DNA of 64,000 nt from Sediminibacterium roseum (lineage in GTDB: Bacteria > Bacteroidota > Bacteroidia > Chitinophagales > Chitinophagaceae). A program made the translations under genes and the position numbers. The stretch spans positions 1,304,325-1,368,324 of the forward strand of contig NZ_JAACJS010000015.1 of assembly GCF_009939005.1 (NCBI RefSeq), read 5' to 3'. Positions 26,386 through 35,022 of the stretch are shown piece after piece. Within the stretch, counting starts at the first letter, position 1; each line of letters begins with the position of its first letter. A model generated the notes under the pieces. It did no database searches, was not told the DNA's origin, and saw only the letters and a program-made list of their open reading frames with translations.

Positions 26386-29349
26386 TCAGAACCCGATGGT
26401 TAAACCTGTAACCACCAGTTTTGTCAACGGTCTTTCAAATGACCCGCCGCCTTCCGGATCGTAGTCTTTTACTTTAGAGAATGTGAACCAGTTCTTCGCG
26501 CTCACATACCAGCGAAGGCTCGCTACATGGATCTTTTTTGCCAGTGAAGGCGATAAAGTATAACCCAATGTAATGGCCCTGATCTTCACAAATGACCCGT
26601 CTTTATAACCCAGTGTAGATGCAAAAGGCAATGCCGCTTTTGAAATGTTGATGTTGGGGCGCGGGTAATCGTCGGTAGGATTCTCCGGCGTCCAGTAATC
26701 CACATTCGCGCCGTTCTCAATTCCATTCGGTTCAAACTTTGCCGCGTAGGATGAGTTGAACATCTGTCCCACACGCGCAAACACATACACATTCAGGTCC
26801 CAGTTCCTGAAACTGATGTCGTTGTTAAAACCCAATGTATACTTTGGCACCTGCGAACCAAGCACGGTCCTGTCGCCCAGTGCAGTGATCTTTCCGTCGC
26901 CGTCTATGTCTTCCACGCGTATATCGCCTGGTTTGTAACCATACGTACCTGCGGCCGCGTTGTCTTTTGTTTGCCAGATCCCTGTTTTGCGGTAATCGTA
27001 AAACGAACGAACGGGTGAGCCGATGAAGAACCCGCTCGCCACATCGTTCTGGCCGTTTGGAAGATCAACAATGCGTTCTTTGTTTCTTGTGTACGTGATT
27101 TGAGAGATCCACGAGAAATTTTTTGTCTGCACATTAACCGTGCGTAATGAAACCTCAAACCCGGTGTTCTGTGTTTTTCCAACGTTTCCAAGTATGGACG
27201 TACCGCCTGTTGTTGCGGGCAGTTTTACGAGGTAGAGCAGGTTGTCTGTTTTTGAATCGTAAAAATCGATGCTTCCCGAAACCCTGCTTTTCAGGATGGT
27301 GAAGTCGAGTCCCACGTTCACTGTTTTGGTGAGCTCCCATTTCAGGTCTGTATTTCCGATCTGAGGATCGAGCCCATAGGCAAGCGCACTTACGTCGTTG
27401 TACGAATATGGAATGAGGATGATCCCGCTTTGTGTCTGGTAAGGGCTCACGGCAGAGTTACCTGCAACGCCATAAGAAACGCGCAGTTTTAGGTCGTTGA
27501 AAAGTGTTGCGTGTTTCATGAAATTCTCATCACTGATCCTCCATGCCGCGGCAGCGGAAGGAAAGAACGACCAACGGTTCTGCGGTGCAAGAACAGAGGC
27601 ACCGTCTTCGCGGCCGGTAAGTGTGAGAATGTATTTCCCGCTGTAGGCGTAGTTGATACGGAAGGCATACGAATTGAGGTTACTTCCAACATACGCGCTC
27701 GACACGAGCACGTTCGACGGGTTGTTCTGCAGTGCATAAAACGCCTGGCTCGCGAGCAACTGCCCGGTGGCTGCGGCTGAAGAATTTTCCGACCTGTTGG
27801 AGAGGTAACTCGTAACACCCGTTACACCAATGCTGTGTTTGCCAAATGTTTCTTTCCAGTTGATGATGTTCTCCCAGGTAAGGTTTGTCTGCATGTTGTT
27901 GGTAATAGAAGAAGCCGAGCCCGTAGACAATGCACGGTTGATCGTGTTTGCATCTTCAAAAAAACCGTTGCGTGATGAAGCATTCACCACGCCAAGGTTG
28001 GAGCGGATGCTCAATGAACGGAACGGTTTCCATTCTGCATAACCGGTAGAAAGGATCCTGGTCGTATTTGTTTTGTTGATGTAGGCGCCCGGCAATTCCT
28101 CCATCAGCGGATTGAATTGTGCGCCGTTGCCGGGGTATCTCAGAAGCGTTACGCCGTCTGCCGCGTAAGGGTTATAGTAGGGCAACACTTTATTCGCCAC
28201 GGTTAAAATGCCATCGTTGCGGTTGTTGGCATCGTAATAGGCAAGCTGGCTCTCGAGGCCCAGTTTGAAGTTGGCGGTGAGCGATTGCTCAATGTTCAAA
28301 CGCAGTGTGTAACGGTTTGAGTAATCGTTGGTGAGCAATCCTTTCTCCTTGAAATAATCAAAAGAAAAGAATACACGCGTTTTCTCCGTTCCGCTCGCCA
28401 CGCTCACGTTGTAATCCTGTTGAGAACCCTTCTGCAGCAACAGGCCAGGGTAATAATAAGAATTGCCTGCTGTTACGGCGGCCAGGTCTGCAGGACTGGT
28501 AAACACTTTGGCTTCGTCTGTAGCCGGGTTGTAAGATGGGTTAGCCGTCCGGTAGGCTTCGCGTTTGAGTTGTGCAAACTGCGGGCCCGTCATGGGAACC
28601 GGGTATCCCGCCACTTCTGATTGCCCGTAATACACACCCGCATTTACTTTTGTTTTGCCTGCGGTTCCTTTTCGTGTGGTGATGATGATCACGCCATTTG
28701 CGCCTTTGGATCCGTAGATGGCCGTTGAGGAGCCGTCTTTGAGCACATCCATCGATTCGATATCGTTGGGATTGATGTCCTGGAAATTATCATACTGTAT
28801 GCCATCCACAATATAGAGTGGCCCGTTGCCTGCGCGTATCGAACGTGTACCCCTTACGGTAACGCTTACGCTGGCGCCCGCGCCACCACTGGTTCTAACA
28901 ATGTCTACACCTGCCAGTTTACCCTGCAGCGCTTCCATCACGTTGCCCGCGGGTACTTTTTTGATCTCTTCTGTTTTAACAGACACAACAGCGCCGGTGA
29001 TGTCTTTCCTCGTTGCGGTACCGTAACCGATCACGATCACCTCGTCAAGGTCCTTTGTTTCCTTGACCATCCTGATGCTCACGGGCGAACTCCCATCCGA
29101 AGTGATGGTCTCCGTTTTATAACCCACGTAGCTGAACACAAGTTCAGCGCTGGCCCCACGTATGGTTAACGTGAAGTTTCCCTGGTTATCGGTAGAGGTA
29201 CCGGCTTTTGTTTTTTTGTCAACCACTGCAACACCGGCAATCGGGGTTCCGGAGCTTTCGTCTACCACTGCACCTCTAATCTGTTTTGTCTGCGCCCACA
29301 ACTGCATACTGCAGAGCGTGAGGCACAAAAGAAAAATCAATTTTTTCAT
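26386..29349 (-). CDS. SusC/RagA family TonB-dependent outer-membrane transporter (PUL 1)
   Basis: A 987-residue importer with signal peptide MKKLIFLLCLTLCSMQLWAQ, an N-terminal carboxypeptidase-regulatory-like domain (IRGAVVDESSGTPIAGV), a TonB-box-like DEVIVIGYGT, a plug with PLYIVDGIQYDN and SMDVLKDGSSTAIYGSKGANGVI, and a beta-barrel ending in VVTGLTIGF. It is first in the long pectin operon. A LacI-type site (29609-29634) lies about 260 bp upstream, and the LacI gene is transcribed divergently. Confidence 0.95.
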   Translation of the reverse strand: MKKLIFLLCLTLCSMQLWAQTKQIRGAVVDESSGTPIAGVAVVDKKTKAGTSTDNQGNFTLTIRGASAELVFSYVGYKTETITSDGSSPVSIRMVKETKDLDEVIVIGYGTATRKDITGAVVSVKTEEIKKVPAGNVMEALQGKLAGVDIVRTSGGAGASVSVTVRGTRSIRAGNGPLYIVDGIQYDNFQDINPNDIESMDVLKDGSSTAIYGSKGANGVIIITTRKGTAGKTKVNAGVYYGQSEVAGYPVPMTGPQFAQLKREAYRTANPSYNPATDEAKVFTSPADLAAVTAGNSYYYPGLLLQKGSQQDYNVSVASGTEKTRVFFSFDYFKEKGLLTNDYSNRYTLRLNIEQSLTANFKLGLESQLAYYDANNRNDGILTVANKVLPYYNPYAADGVTLLRYPGNGAQFNPLMEELPGAYINKTNTTRILSTGYAEWKPFRSLSIRSNLGVVNASSRNGFFEDANTINRALSTGSASSITNNMQTNLTWENIINWKETFGKHSIGVTGVTSYLSNRSENSSAAATGQLLASQAFYALQNNPSNVLVSSAYVGSNLNSYAFRINYAYSGKYILTLTGREDGASVLAPQNRWSFFPSAAAAWRISDENFMKHATLFNDLKLRVSYGVAGNSAVSPYQTQSGIILIPYSYNDVSALAYGLDPQIGNTDLKWELTKTVNVGLDFTILKSRVSGSIDFYDSKTDNLLYLVKLPATTGGTSILGNVGKTQNTGFEVSLRTVNVQTKNFSWISQITYTRNKERIVDLPNGQNDVASGFFIGSPVRSFYDYRKTGIWQTKDNAAAGTYGYKPGDIRVEDIDGDGKITALGDRTVLGSQVPKYTLGFNNDISFRNWDLNVYVFARVGQMFNSSYAAKFEPNGIENGANVDYWTPENPTDDYPRPNINISKAALPFASTLGYKDGSFVKIRAITLGYTLSPSLAKKIHVASLRWYVSAKNWFTFSKVKDYDPEGGGSFERPLTKLVVTGLTIGF

Positions 29350-29794
29350 AAGGCAATTTTGTTTGAAGATGATGGTGAAACATTCATGGAAGATCCCCTT
29401 TGCTGCAATCGGTACAAAGCAGGAATACGAATAGATTGGGAAGGATGTAACAATAGCTTGCGTGCCGCCGGCAGCAGTTCAGTATATGGCTGATCGAACC
29501 AGGGATGAATTTGGGTCAAATACATAGCAGCAACCCAGGACTTGTAAAAATCCCGTTAACAAGTCTACTCAGATATTCAGTGTTTACCTTGAAAAGCGCT
29601 TGATTTATCTACGCAATCGTTCCCGGCAACGATTTCAATTGCCCCCGGCAAACAGGCGGGGCCGTTACGGGGTGTTTTGTGCTGCCGGGCGCTGGATTTT
29701 CAACCATAAGGGCAGCCTTTTCGGGCACCTGAAATAAATACTGTATTTTAGTTATCGTTTCCATGCTTCACCAGAAGCTTTACCACGATGTTCC
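29350..29794. other. Divergent regulatory region between susC (PUL 1) and lacI
   Basis: A 445-bp non-coding stretch between divergent genes. It holds the operator-like site at 29609-29634 and a second short dyad TTGCC-CCC-GGCAA just right of it (about 29640). I see no open frame with support and no clear RNA gene. A convincing -7/-33 promoter could not be picked out for either gene. Confidence 0.6.
29609..29634. promoter_or_regulatory. LacI-type operator-like site upstream of susC (PUL 1)
   Basis: Contains CTACGCAATCG and the perfect inverted repeat AATCGTT-CCCGGC-AACGATT (29615-29634). The 19-base core TCTACGCAATCGTTCCCGG recurs exactly upstream of the second susC at 40562. It lies about 260 bp before susC and about 160 bp before lacI, so it may serve both. 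Confidence 0.72.
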
Positions 29795-30844
29795 ATGAAA
29801 TTTGAAGCTGTTACCATAAAAGATATTGCGCGTGCCTTGGGTCTCTCAACCTCTACCGTTTCCCGTGCTTTGCGTGATAGTTACGAGATCAGCCCGGAGA
29901 CCAAACAGAAGGTGCTTGAATATTCGGAAAAGATCAATTACCGCCCCAACCCCATTGCGTTAAGCCTGAAGGAAAAACGCAGCCGTTCCATCGGTATCAT
30001 TGTTTGCGAGATCGCCAACAGCTTTTTCTCGCAGATCATCAATGGCATTGAATCGATCGCGTACGACAAAGGATACAACGTGATCATTTCGCAAAGCCAT
30101 GAATCGTATGAGCGCGAGGTGATCAATACGCAATACCTGGCATCAAGGTCTATCGATGGGTTGCTTGTTTCTGTTTCTTCCGAAACGCAGGACCTCGATC
30201 ACCTGAAAAATTTACACGACCGTGGTTTCCCGATCGTATTTTTCGACAGGATCGTGGAAGAGATGCAAACCCACAAAGTGATCGTTGATAATTTCCAGGG
30301 CGCCTACGATGCAACGGAACACCTGATCAAAAGCGGTTATCAAAACATCGCGGCACTGGCAGGGTCAGAATATTTATCCATCACCAAGGAACGACTCGGT
30401 GGTTACAGGAAAGCATTGGAAGACAATGGACGGAAATTCGATCCCGCCTGTATACAGCACTGCCTGCACGGTGGCATGTTGTACGATGAAGTGGAAAACG
30501 CGCTCACACAATTGCTGAAACTGAAAACAAAACCCGATGCCATTCTTGCGTCGGCAGACAAACTCACCACCAATTGCCTGCGCTACTTCAAAAAAACAAA
30601 AATAAAAGTGCCGGATGATGTTGCCGTGATCGGCTTCTCCAACCTCGATCTTACCGACCTCTTATCGCCCTCACTTTCGGTGGTGCGGCAACCGGCTTAC
30701 GAAATGGGGCAATTGTGTACAGAATTATTGATCCAGCAAATAGAAAGCAAACGGCCGGTAAAAGATTTTGAGCGAAGGGTTTTACCGCCGCAGTTGTTTG
30801 TGAGAGAGTCTACAGAAAAATGCAAAGAAAATCCGAAAAATTAA
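29795..30844 (+). CDS. LacI family transcriptional regulator
   Basis: A 349-residue regulator with the N-terminal helix-turn-helix VTIKDIARALGLSTSTVSRAL (residues 6-26), hinge region IALSLKEKRSRSIGIIV, and a periplasmic-binding-protein-like effector domain to residue about 340 (SFFSQIINGIESIAYDKGYNV, IVFFDRIVEE, IGFSNLDLTDLLSPSLSVVRQP). It stands between the two pectin PULs, divergent from the first susC. By context it is the best candidate to bind the TACGCAAnCG sites in the window, with a uronate or KDG-type effector, but neither is shown by sequence. Confidence 0.93.
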   Translation: MKFEAVTIKDIARALGLSTSTVSRALRDSYEISPETKQKVLEYSEKINYRPNPIALSLKEKRSRSIGIIVCEIANSFFSQIINGIESIAYDKGYNVIISQSHESYEREVINTQYLASRSIDGLLVSVSSETQDLDHLKNLHDRGFPIVFFDRIVEEMQTHKVIVDNFQGAYDATEHLIKSGYQNIAALAGSEYLSITKERLGGYRKALEDNGRKFDPACIQHCLHGGMLYDEVENALTQLLKLKTKPDAILASADKLTTNCLRYFKKTKIKVPDDVAVIGFSNLDLTDLLSPSLSVVRQPAYEMGQLCTELLIQQIESKRPVKDFERRVLPPQLFVRESTEKCKENPKN

Positions 30845-30880
30845 AGGTTAAGAAATCCAACATCTAAACCTTTAACCTTT
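30843..30880. terminator. Possible bidirectional terminator between lacI and the NTF2-like gene
   Basis: Inverted repeat AAAGGTTAA (30843-30851) / TTAACCTTT (30872-30880) with a 20-base loop, starting at the lacI stop codon and ending 6 bp before the convergent gene's stop. The stem is A/T-rich and the loop long, so strength is uncertain. Confidence 0.5.
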
Positions 30881-30886
30881 TCAGCA

Positions 30887-31315
30887 CTAAACCAGTTTCA
30901 CCGCCTGCCTCGCCAACATCTTCCACCCTGTTTTCTCTTTTGTAAAGACCAACAGCAGTTTCAGTTTTACCGTTCCGGGTTTTCCGCCGTCGTTGGTAGT
31001 TGCGTTGAGTGTGTGGCGAACGATCGCGGTGTTGCCAACGATGGAAATGGTTTGCTCTGAAAGATCGATCGTTACAAAATCCGATTTGCCGCTGGCAATG
31101 GCCTCCACGAATTCTGATTTGTTTTCCACTTTGCCGCCTGAATGGCCGTACGACAAACTATCCGCTGCAATTGCGGTGAGCGCGGCACGGTCGCCGCTGA
31201 TCATGGCTTCCTTTAATTTTTCCACGGCATCCGCTACCGCTTTCTGTTCTTTCGGCTGCGCCTGCGATGCAAATGAACACAGGGTGGCGATGGCGAGGAT
31301 ACATAAATATTTCAT
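30887..31315 (-). CDS. Secreted NTF2-like (DUF4440-type) protein
   Basis: A 142-residue protein with a signal peptide (MKYLCILAIATLCSFASQAQ) and a SnoaL/NTF2-like fold: an N-terminal helix (AVADAVEKLKEAMISGDRAAL), then strands LSYGHSGGKVENKSEFVEAI and AIVRHTLNATTNDGG, ending GWKMLARQAVKLV. The reaction, if any, is unknown. It is the last gene of the leftward second pectin cluster, 48 bp after the CE8 pectinesterase. Confidence 0.8.
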   Translation of the reverse strand: MKYLCILAIATLCSFASQAQPKEQKAVADAVEKLKEAMISGDRAALTAIAADSLSYGHSGGKVENKSEFVEAIASGKSDFVTIDLSEQTISIVGNTAIVRHTLNATTNDGGKPGTVKLKLLLVFTKEKTGWKMLARQAVKLV

Positions 31316-31363
31316 GGCATTTATTTTCGTCTACTAAAAATAAGAAAACCAGGTGGCACATGG

Positions 31364-32386
31364 TCAATTAAAATAACCGGGCTGGTATCCGCCCCTTCCC
31401 GTAGGCAACCATGGTATCGCTGGTTGTACAAACTGTTCGCCATAAGGGTTCCAGCCGCGCAAAATATTTTCGATCGTGAACTGTTTTACTTCTTCATCCT
31501 TAAGTTGTCGCGACCATGGAACCCTTGTTTTGGGCGATGCGCCTGCGCCGGAGTTCCGGTATTCGGCATAACGCACGGTTTTTTCGTTCGCGGGGTTGTT
31601 CCAGTTGTCCCAGCCCCCTGCGATGATGTGCCCGTCTAATTTGCAGGCGATGTAGGTCACGCTTGCGTAAGGCCGCCAGGGCCTGCCTAGGCTAACTTTA
31701 TTCAATCCCGAATCGGCAACCAGTTTACACGCCCTGAACACGTAACCATATTCGTTCCCTTCGGGCGTTGATGCAGCCGTTACGTGCGAGTTTTTTTTGC
31801 TCCGCAACAGGCATTCGTCAAACAATGCGGTTGAAGGACCAAAAATAAAATCCGTCGATCCTTCTATAAGGCAATTGCGGTAGTACTGCCTGCTGTCTGC
31901 ACCACTGGTGAACAGGGTGTCCTGGAAACCGATGATCCTGCAGTTGAGAAAAAATACACGGTCTCCCTGCACACGAACGGCAACGGCTTGTCCTGCCGTT
32001 AGGCCCGCTGTGTTTTCAATGGTGAGGTATACCAGCTTTACATCGTTTGCGCCGATGTAAAATGTTTGCGAGGTCATGGTATTGATGATGCTTCCATCGG
32101 GGGCAACGGATCCCGTATGATCGTCGTAGGTAAGCACCGTTTCGCCGGGCACACCCGTGATGCGTACGTGGTCCCTGCTAGAATCGAGATGCAGCTTCTC
32201 CCTGTACACGCCTTTCTTAATAAAAATTTCAACCGGAACCGTGTTGTTGAGCGGAACGGCATCCAATGCTTCCTGCACCGTTTTGTAATCGCCGGAGCCG
32301 TTTTGCGCAACGGTTATTTTTTTGGTTTGGGCAGTGCAAAAAAATGCCGCGAAGATGAAGCTCGCAAGAAGAAAGTACTTTTTCAT
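31364..32386 (-). CDS. Pectinesterase (CE8)
   Basis: A 340-residue secreted pectin methylesterase with a signal peptide ending FFCTAQ. The CE8 signatures are complete: GSGDYKTVQEALDAVP, GFQDTLFTSG (acid/base Asp), EGSTDFIFGPSTALF (nucleophile Asp) and VSLGRPWRPYASV (Arg and Trp). It removes methyl esters from homogalacturonan so that lyases and GH28 can act. It lies between GH43 and the NTF2-like gene, 25 bp after GH43, and is the intact counterpart to the divergent esterase domain at 18290-20401. Confidence 0.94.
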   Translation of the reverse strand: MKKYFLLASFIFAAFFCTAQTKKITVAQNGSGDYKTVQEALDAVPLNNTVPVEIFIKKGVYREKLHLDSSRDHVRITGVPGETVLTYDDHTGSVAPDGSIINTMTSQTFYIGANDVKLVYLTIENTAGLTAGQAVAVRVQGDRVFFLNCRIIGFQDTLFTSGADSRQYYRNCLIEGSTDFIFGPSTALFDECLLRSKKNSHVTAASTPEGNEYGYVFRACKLVADSGLNKVSLGRPWRPYASVTYIACKLDGHIIAGGWDNWNNPANEKTVRYAEYRNSGAGASPKTRVPWSRQLKDEEVKQFTIENILRGWNPYGEQFVQPAIPWLPTGRGGYQPGYFN

Positions 32387-32411
32387 TTTGGTGCCTTAAA
32401 ATGTTTTTCGT

Positions 32412-34025
32412 TTATGGCTCTATCCTGAACCAATCCACATCTGCAAAACCCGAATCGTTGGTCTGTGTTTGGCGGATGCAATACAGGCCCACTTTCGCAC
32501 CGATCCATTTTCCCGGCTCCGCGGTAAATGTTTCGTCGATGCCCGTAAAATCCTTTCCATCCAGGCTATAACTGAACACACATTTTGCGCCGGTTGAAAT
32601 TTTTACGCGCAGGTATACCGTTGTGTTTTCCAATTTCCTGATGTTCTTTTCGTTTTCCGTTTTCCCTTTTGCCGCATCCTTACAAACCGCATACACAAGA
32701 TAGTTCCCTTCTTTTGTGTTTTTGATGGAAAGATGCGCGTAGCTCATTCCCATCACCACCAATCCTGCTTTCTCATTTTGTATTTTGGTGTTGGGTTGAA
32801 AACTGATTTTTGTGGTAGCAGTAAATTCGTCCGCAGGAAATTTCTGCAGCAATACATTCGGCGCATCCCATAAATTACGGGCGCTGTCGGGGAGTTTGTC
32901 TGAGAACAAACGCAATGTTCCTTCAGCAGCATCCAGGAACAACCAGGTACCTTTCGGGTTGGCCTGCCATTGCCATTGTTTTCCCAACGCGATGCCGTTG
33001 AATTCATCGCTGTCGGGCAGTGTTTGTACGGGCCAGGTTTTTCCAACATCCGGTTTTTTGTATTCCATCACCGGTTCTCCTTTTCCTTCATTGCGGGCAT
33101 CGGCACCGATCACGGGCCAGTCGTTTTTCCATTTCATGGGTTGAAGGTGAACCACCCTGCCGTACGCGCCTTTGTCCTGGAAATGCAGGAACCAGTCTTG
33201 CCCGGTTTGCGTGGTTACCCATGCGCCCTGGTGCGGCCCGTTCACGGGCGATTTACCCTGGTCCATCACCACTTTTCTTTCATACGGCCCATATATGTTT
33301 TTAGAACGAAGCACAAGCTGCCATCCCGTTGATACGCCGCCCGCCGGTGCAAAAATGTAATAGTAGCCGTTGCGTTTGTAAAACTTAGGGCCCTCGATGG
33401 TTGGATCCTTTTCATGGCCATCGTAAACAATCGTACCCGCATCCAATACTTTTGTTCCTTCTGTGTTCATCTTTTTTACGGTGATGATGCTTTTGATGCC
33501 TGCGCGACTGCCCGCCCATGCATGAACAAGGTAGGCATTGCCATTATCGTCCCAAAGCGGGCAGGGGTCTATCAATCCTTTTCCGCTTTCCACGAGAACC
33601 GGGTCGGACCATAAGCCGGATGGGTCTTTGGTTTTCACGAGGTAGATCCCGAAATCGGGATCGGGATAATACAGGTAAAATTCGCCCTTGTGAAAACGCA
33701 GCGAGGGCGCCCACACGCCATTGCCATGTTGCGGAACAGAGAAATGTTCAAACGGCGGTTGCTTTTTCAATGCATGACCGATAATGCGCCAGTTTACAAG
33801 ATCCTTTGAATGCAGGATGGGAAGGCCGGGTATGGCTTCAAACGAAGAGGAAACCATGTAATAATCATCGCCTACACGGATCGCATCGGGATCGGAATAA
33901 TCGGCGTTGATCACCGGGTTTTTGTATGTGCCGTTCCCGTTATCTGCTACCCACACTTTCGAAATGCCTTGCGCGTGTAAGGAGAGCGAGACGGTGAGCA
34001 GGAAAAAACAAAAAATCTCTTTCAT
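32412..34025 (-). CDS. Glycoside hydrolase family 43 (beta-xylosidase/arabinofuranosidase-like)
   Basis: A 537-residue secreted enzyme with signal peptide MKEIFCFFLLTVSLSLHA. Residues about 35-320 are a five-bladed GH43 domain: NPVINADYSDPDAIRVGDDYY supplies the base Asp, DPCPLWDDNGNAYLVHA the pKa-modulating Asp, and TIEGPKFYKRNGYYY the acid Glu. Residues about 340-537 form a concanavalin-like beta-sandwich (FNGIALGKQWQWQANP, GLVVMGMSYAHLSI), the usual GH43 C-terminal partner. In a pectin locus, arabinose or xylose side chains are the likely target. It lies 71 bp after CE12 and 25 bp before CE8. Confidence 0.9.
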   Translation of the reverse strand: MKEIFCFFLLTVSLSLHAQGISKVWVADNGNGTYKNPVINADYSDPDAIRVGDDYYMVSSSFEAIPGLPILHSKDLVNWRIIGHALKKQPPFEHFSVPQHGNGVWAPSLRFHKGEFYLYYPDPDFGIYLVKTKDPSGLWSDPVLVESGKGLIDPCPLWDDNGNAYLVHAWAGSRAGIKSIITVKKMNTEGTKVLDAGTIVYDGHEKDPTIEGPKFYKRNGYYYIFAPAGGVSTGWQLVLRSKNIYGPYERKVVMDQGKSPVNGPHQGAWVTTQTGQDWFLHFQDKGAYGRVVHLQPMKWKNDWPVIGADARNEGKGEPVMEYKKPDVGKTWPVQTLPDSDEFNGIALGKQWQWQANPKGTWLFLDAAEGTLRLFSDKLPDSARNLWDAPNVLLQKFPADEFTATTKISFQPNTKIQNEKAGLVVMGMSYAHLSIKNTKEGNYLVYAVCKDAAKGKTENEKNIRKLENTTVYLRVKISTGAKCVFSYSLDGKDFTGIDETFTAEPGKWIGAKVGLYCIRQTQTNDSGFADVDWFRIEP

Positions 34026-34096
34026 GGTTTGTTGTTAATGGAATCCTCTTGCCAGCATCCACTTTTTTGTAAGCCTGTGGCTGCTAAAATTAAAGT

Positions 34097-34864
34097 TTAT
34101 TTCGCCGCGGTTCTCACCACTACGCGATCGGCCAGTTCGAGCCGTTGCGCGCGGATCTCTGCCAGAACGATCTCTGCCATCTTACGGGCGCCGAGTTCGT
34201 TGAAATGCGTATTGTCTTTCGACCCTTCGGGATAAAAAGGATGTTCACCCGGTTCAAGCTGCATAAACAAAAGGCGGGATGCGTCGGGGCCGAGCTTCTG
34301 CATCAGTTCTCGGCTTTTCCGGTCGAGGTCAATTACCGGAACATTTTGTTCCTTCGCAACTTCCATTACGATCGCTGAATATTCCACATGTGTTTCAAGC
34401 GCTTTCCCATCTTTGTCAAAACGCATACGGCTAACCGGTGTGATGAGTACAGGGAACGCTTTTTTATTGCGCGCCCCCGCAATGAAACGGACCAGGTTCC
34501 TGCGGTAGTCTTCGGGTGTTGTATACCGATCCTTGTATTTTTCTTCTTTCGCCTCGTCGTTGTGCCCGAATTGTATCAGCAGGTAATCGCCTTCCTGCAA
34601 ACTGTCTGCCACAGGCTGCCAGCGGTTCTCGCTGATAAAAGTGCGTGTGCTTCTTCCACCGCGTGCGCGGTTGTCTACGGTAACGGTTGAATCGAAAAAC
34701 ATTGCGAACGGCATACCCCAACCCGTAAGCGGCGATCTTTCCGGGCCGTATACACACATGGTAGAGTCCCCGATCATCCACACTTTTATTTTTTTGGGCG
34801 GCGTGAGGAACGAACAAAATACAATCAACAAAGTTGTTGCAACGAGGGGCCTTATGTGTTTCAT
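34097..34864 (-). CDS. Rhamnogalacturonan acetylesterase (CE12, SGNH hydrolase)
   Basis: A 255-residue secreted esterase from ATG 34864 (MKHIRPLVATTLLIVFCSF). SGNH blocks are WMIGDSTMCVYG (nucleophile Ser), RGGRSTRTFI, LIQFGHNDEAKEE and DNTHFNELGAR (Asp and His). It matches the esterase half of the fusion at 22296-24635, so the island has two CE12 domains. It lies 158 bp after susD of PUL 2 with a terminator hairpin in between. Confidence 0.92.
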   Translation of the reverse strand: MKHIRPLVATTLLIVFCSFLTPPKKIKVWMIGDSTMCVYGPERSPLTGWGMPFAMFFDSTVTVDNRARGGRSTRTFISENRWQPVADSLQEGDYLLIQFGHNDEAKEEKYKDRYTTPEDYRRNLVRFIAGARNKKAFPVLITPVSRMRFDKDGKALETHVEYSAIVMEVAKEQNVPVIDLDRKSRELMQKLGPDASRLLFMQLEPGEHPFYPEGSKDNTHFNELGARKMAEIVLAEIRAQRLELADRVVVRTAAK

Positions 34865-34967
34865 GGTCGTAGTTTGAATTGCGTGTAATTGTTTTGATAG
34901 CGGATATTGAATGTTGTTGCAATCTGGATCATTGTTGGTAAAACACAACCCACCGTTCCCATTCACA

Positions 34968-34998
34968 AACAAGGCCGCCGATGATCGGCGGCCTTGTT
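34968..34998 (-). terminator. Hairpin terminator between susD (PUL 2) and CE12
   Basis: A 14-bp perfect GC-rich stem (34968-34981 and 34985-34998) around a TGA loop, 25 bp past the susD stop. Read leftward it ends in GTT then TGTGAATGG, a weak U-run. It probably lowers read-through from susC-susD into the CE12-GH43-CE8 genes rather than fully separating them. Confidence 0.75.
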
Positions 34999-35022
34999 GT
35001 ATGATCAATCAACCTGTTGCGA

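Noticed and set aside
29350..29794. Insertion-sequence remnant or attachment site between the two PULs
   Set aside because: No terminal inverted repeats, transposase fragment, tRNA end or target duplication was seen; the dyads there fit operators.
34873..34895. TTGCGTGTAATTGTTTT upstream of CE12 as a further LacI-type site
   Set aside because: Only one half-site resembles the motif, the central CG is missing, and there is no symmetry.
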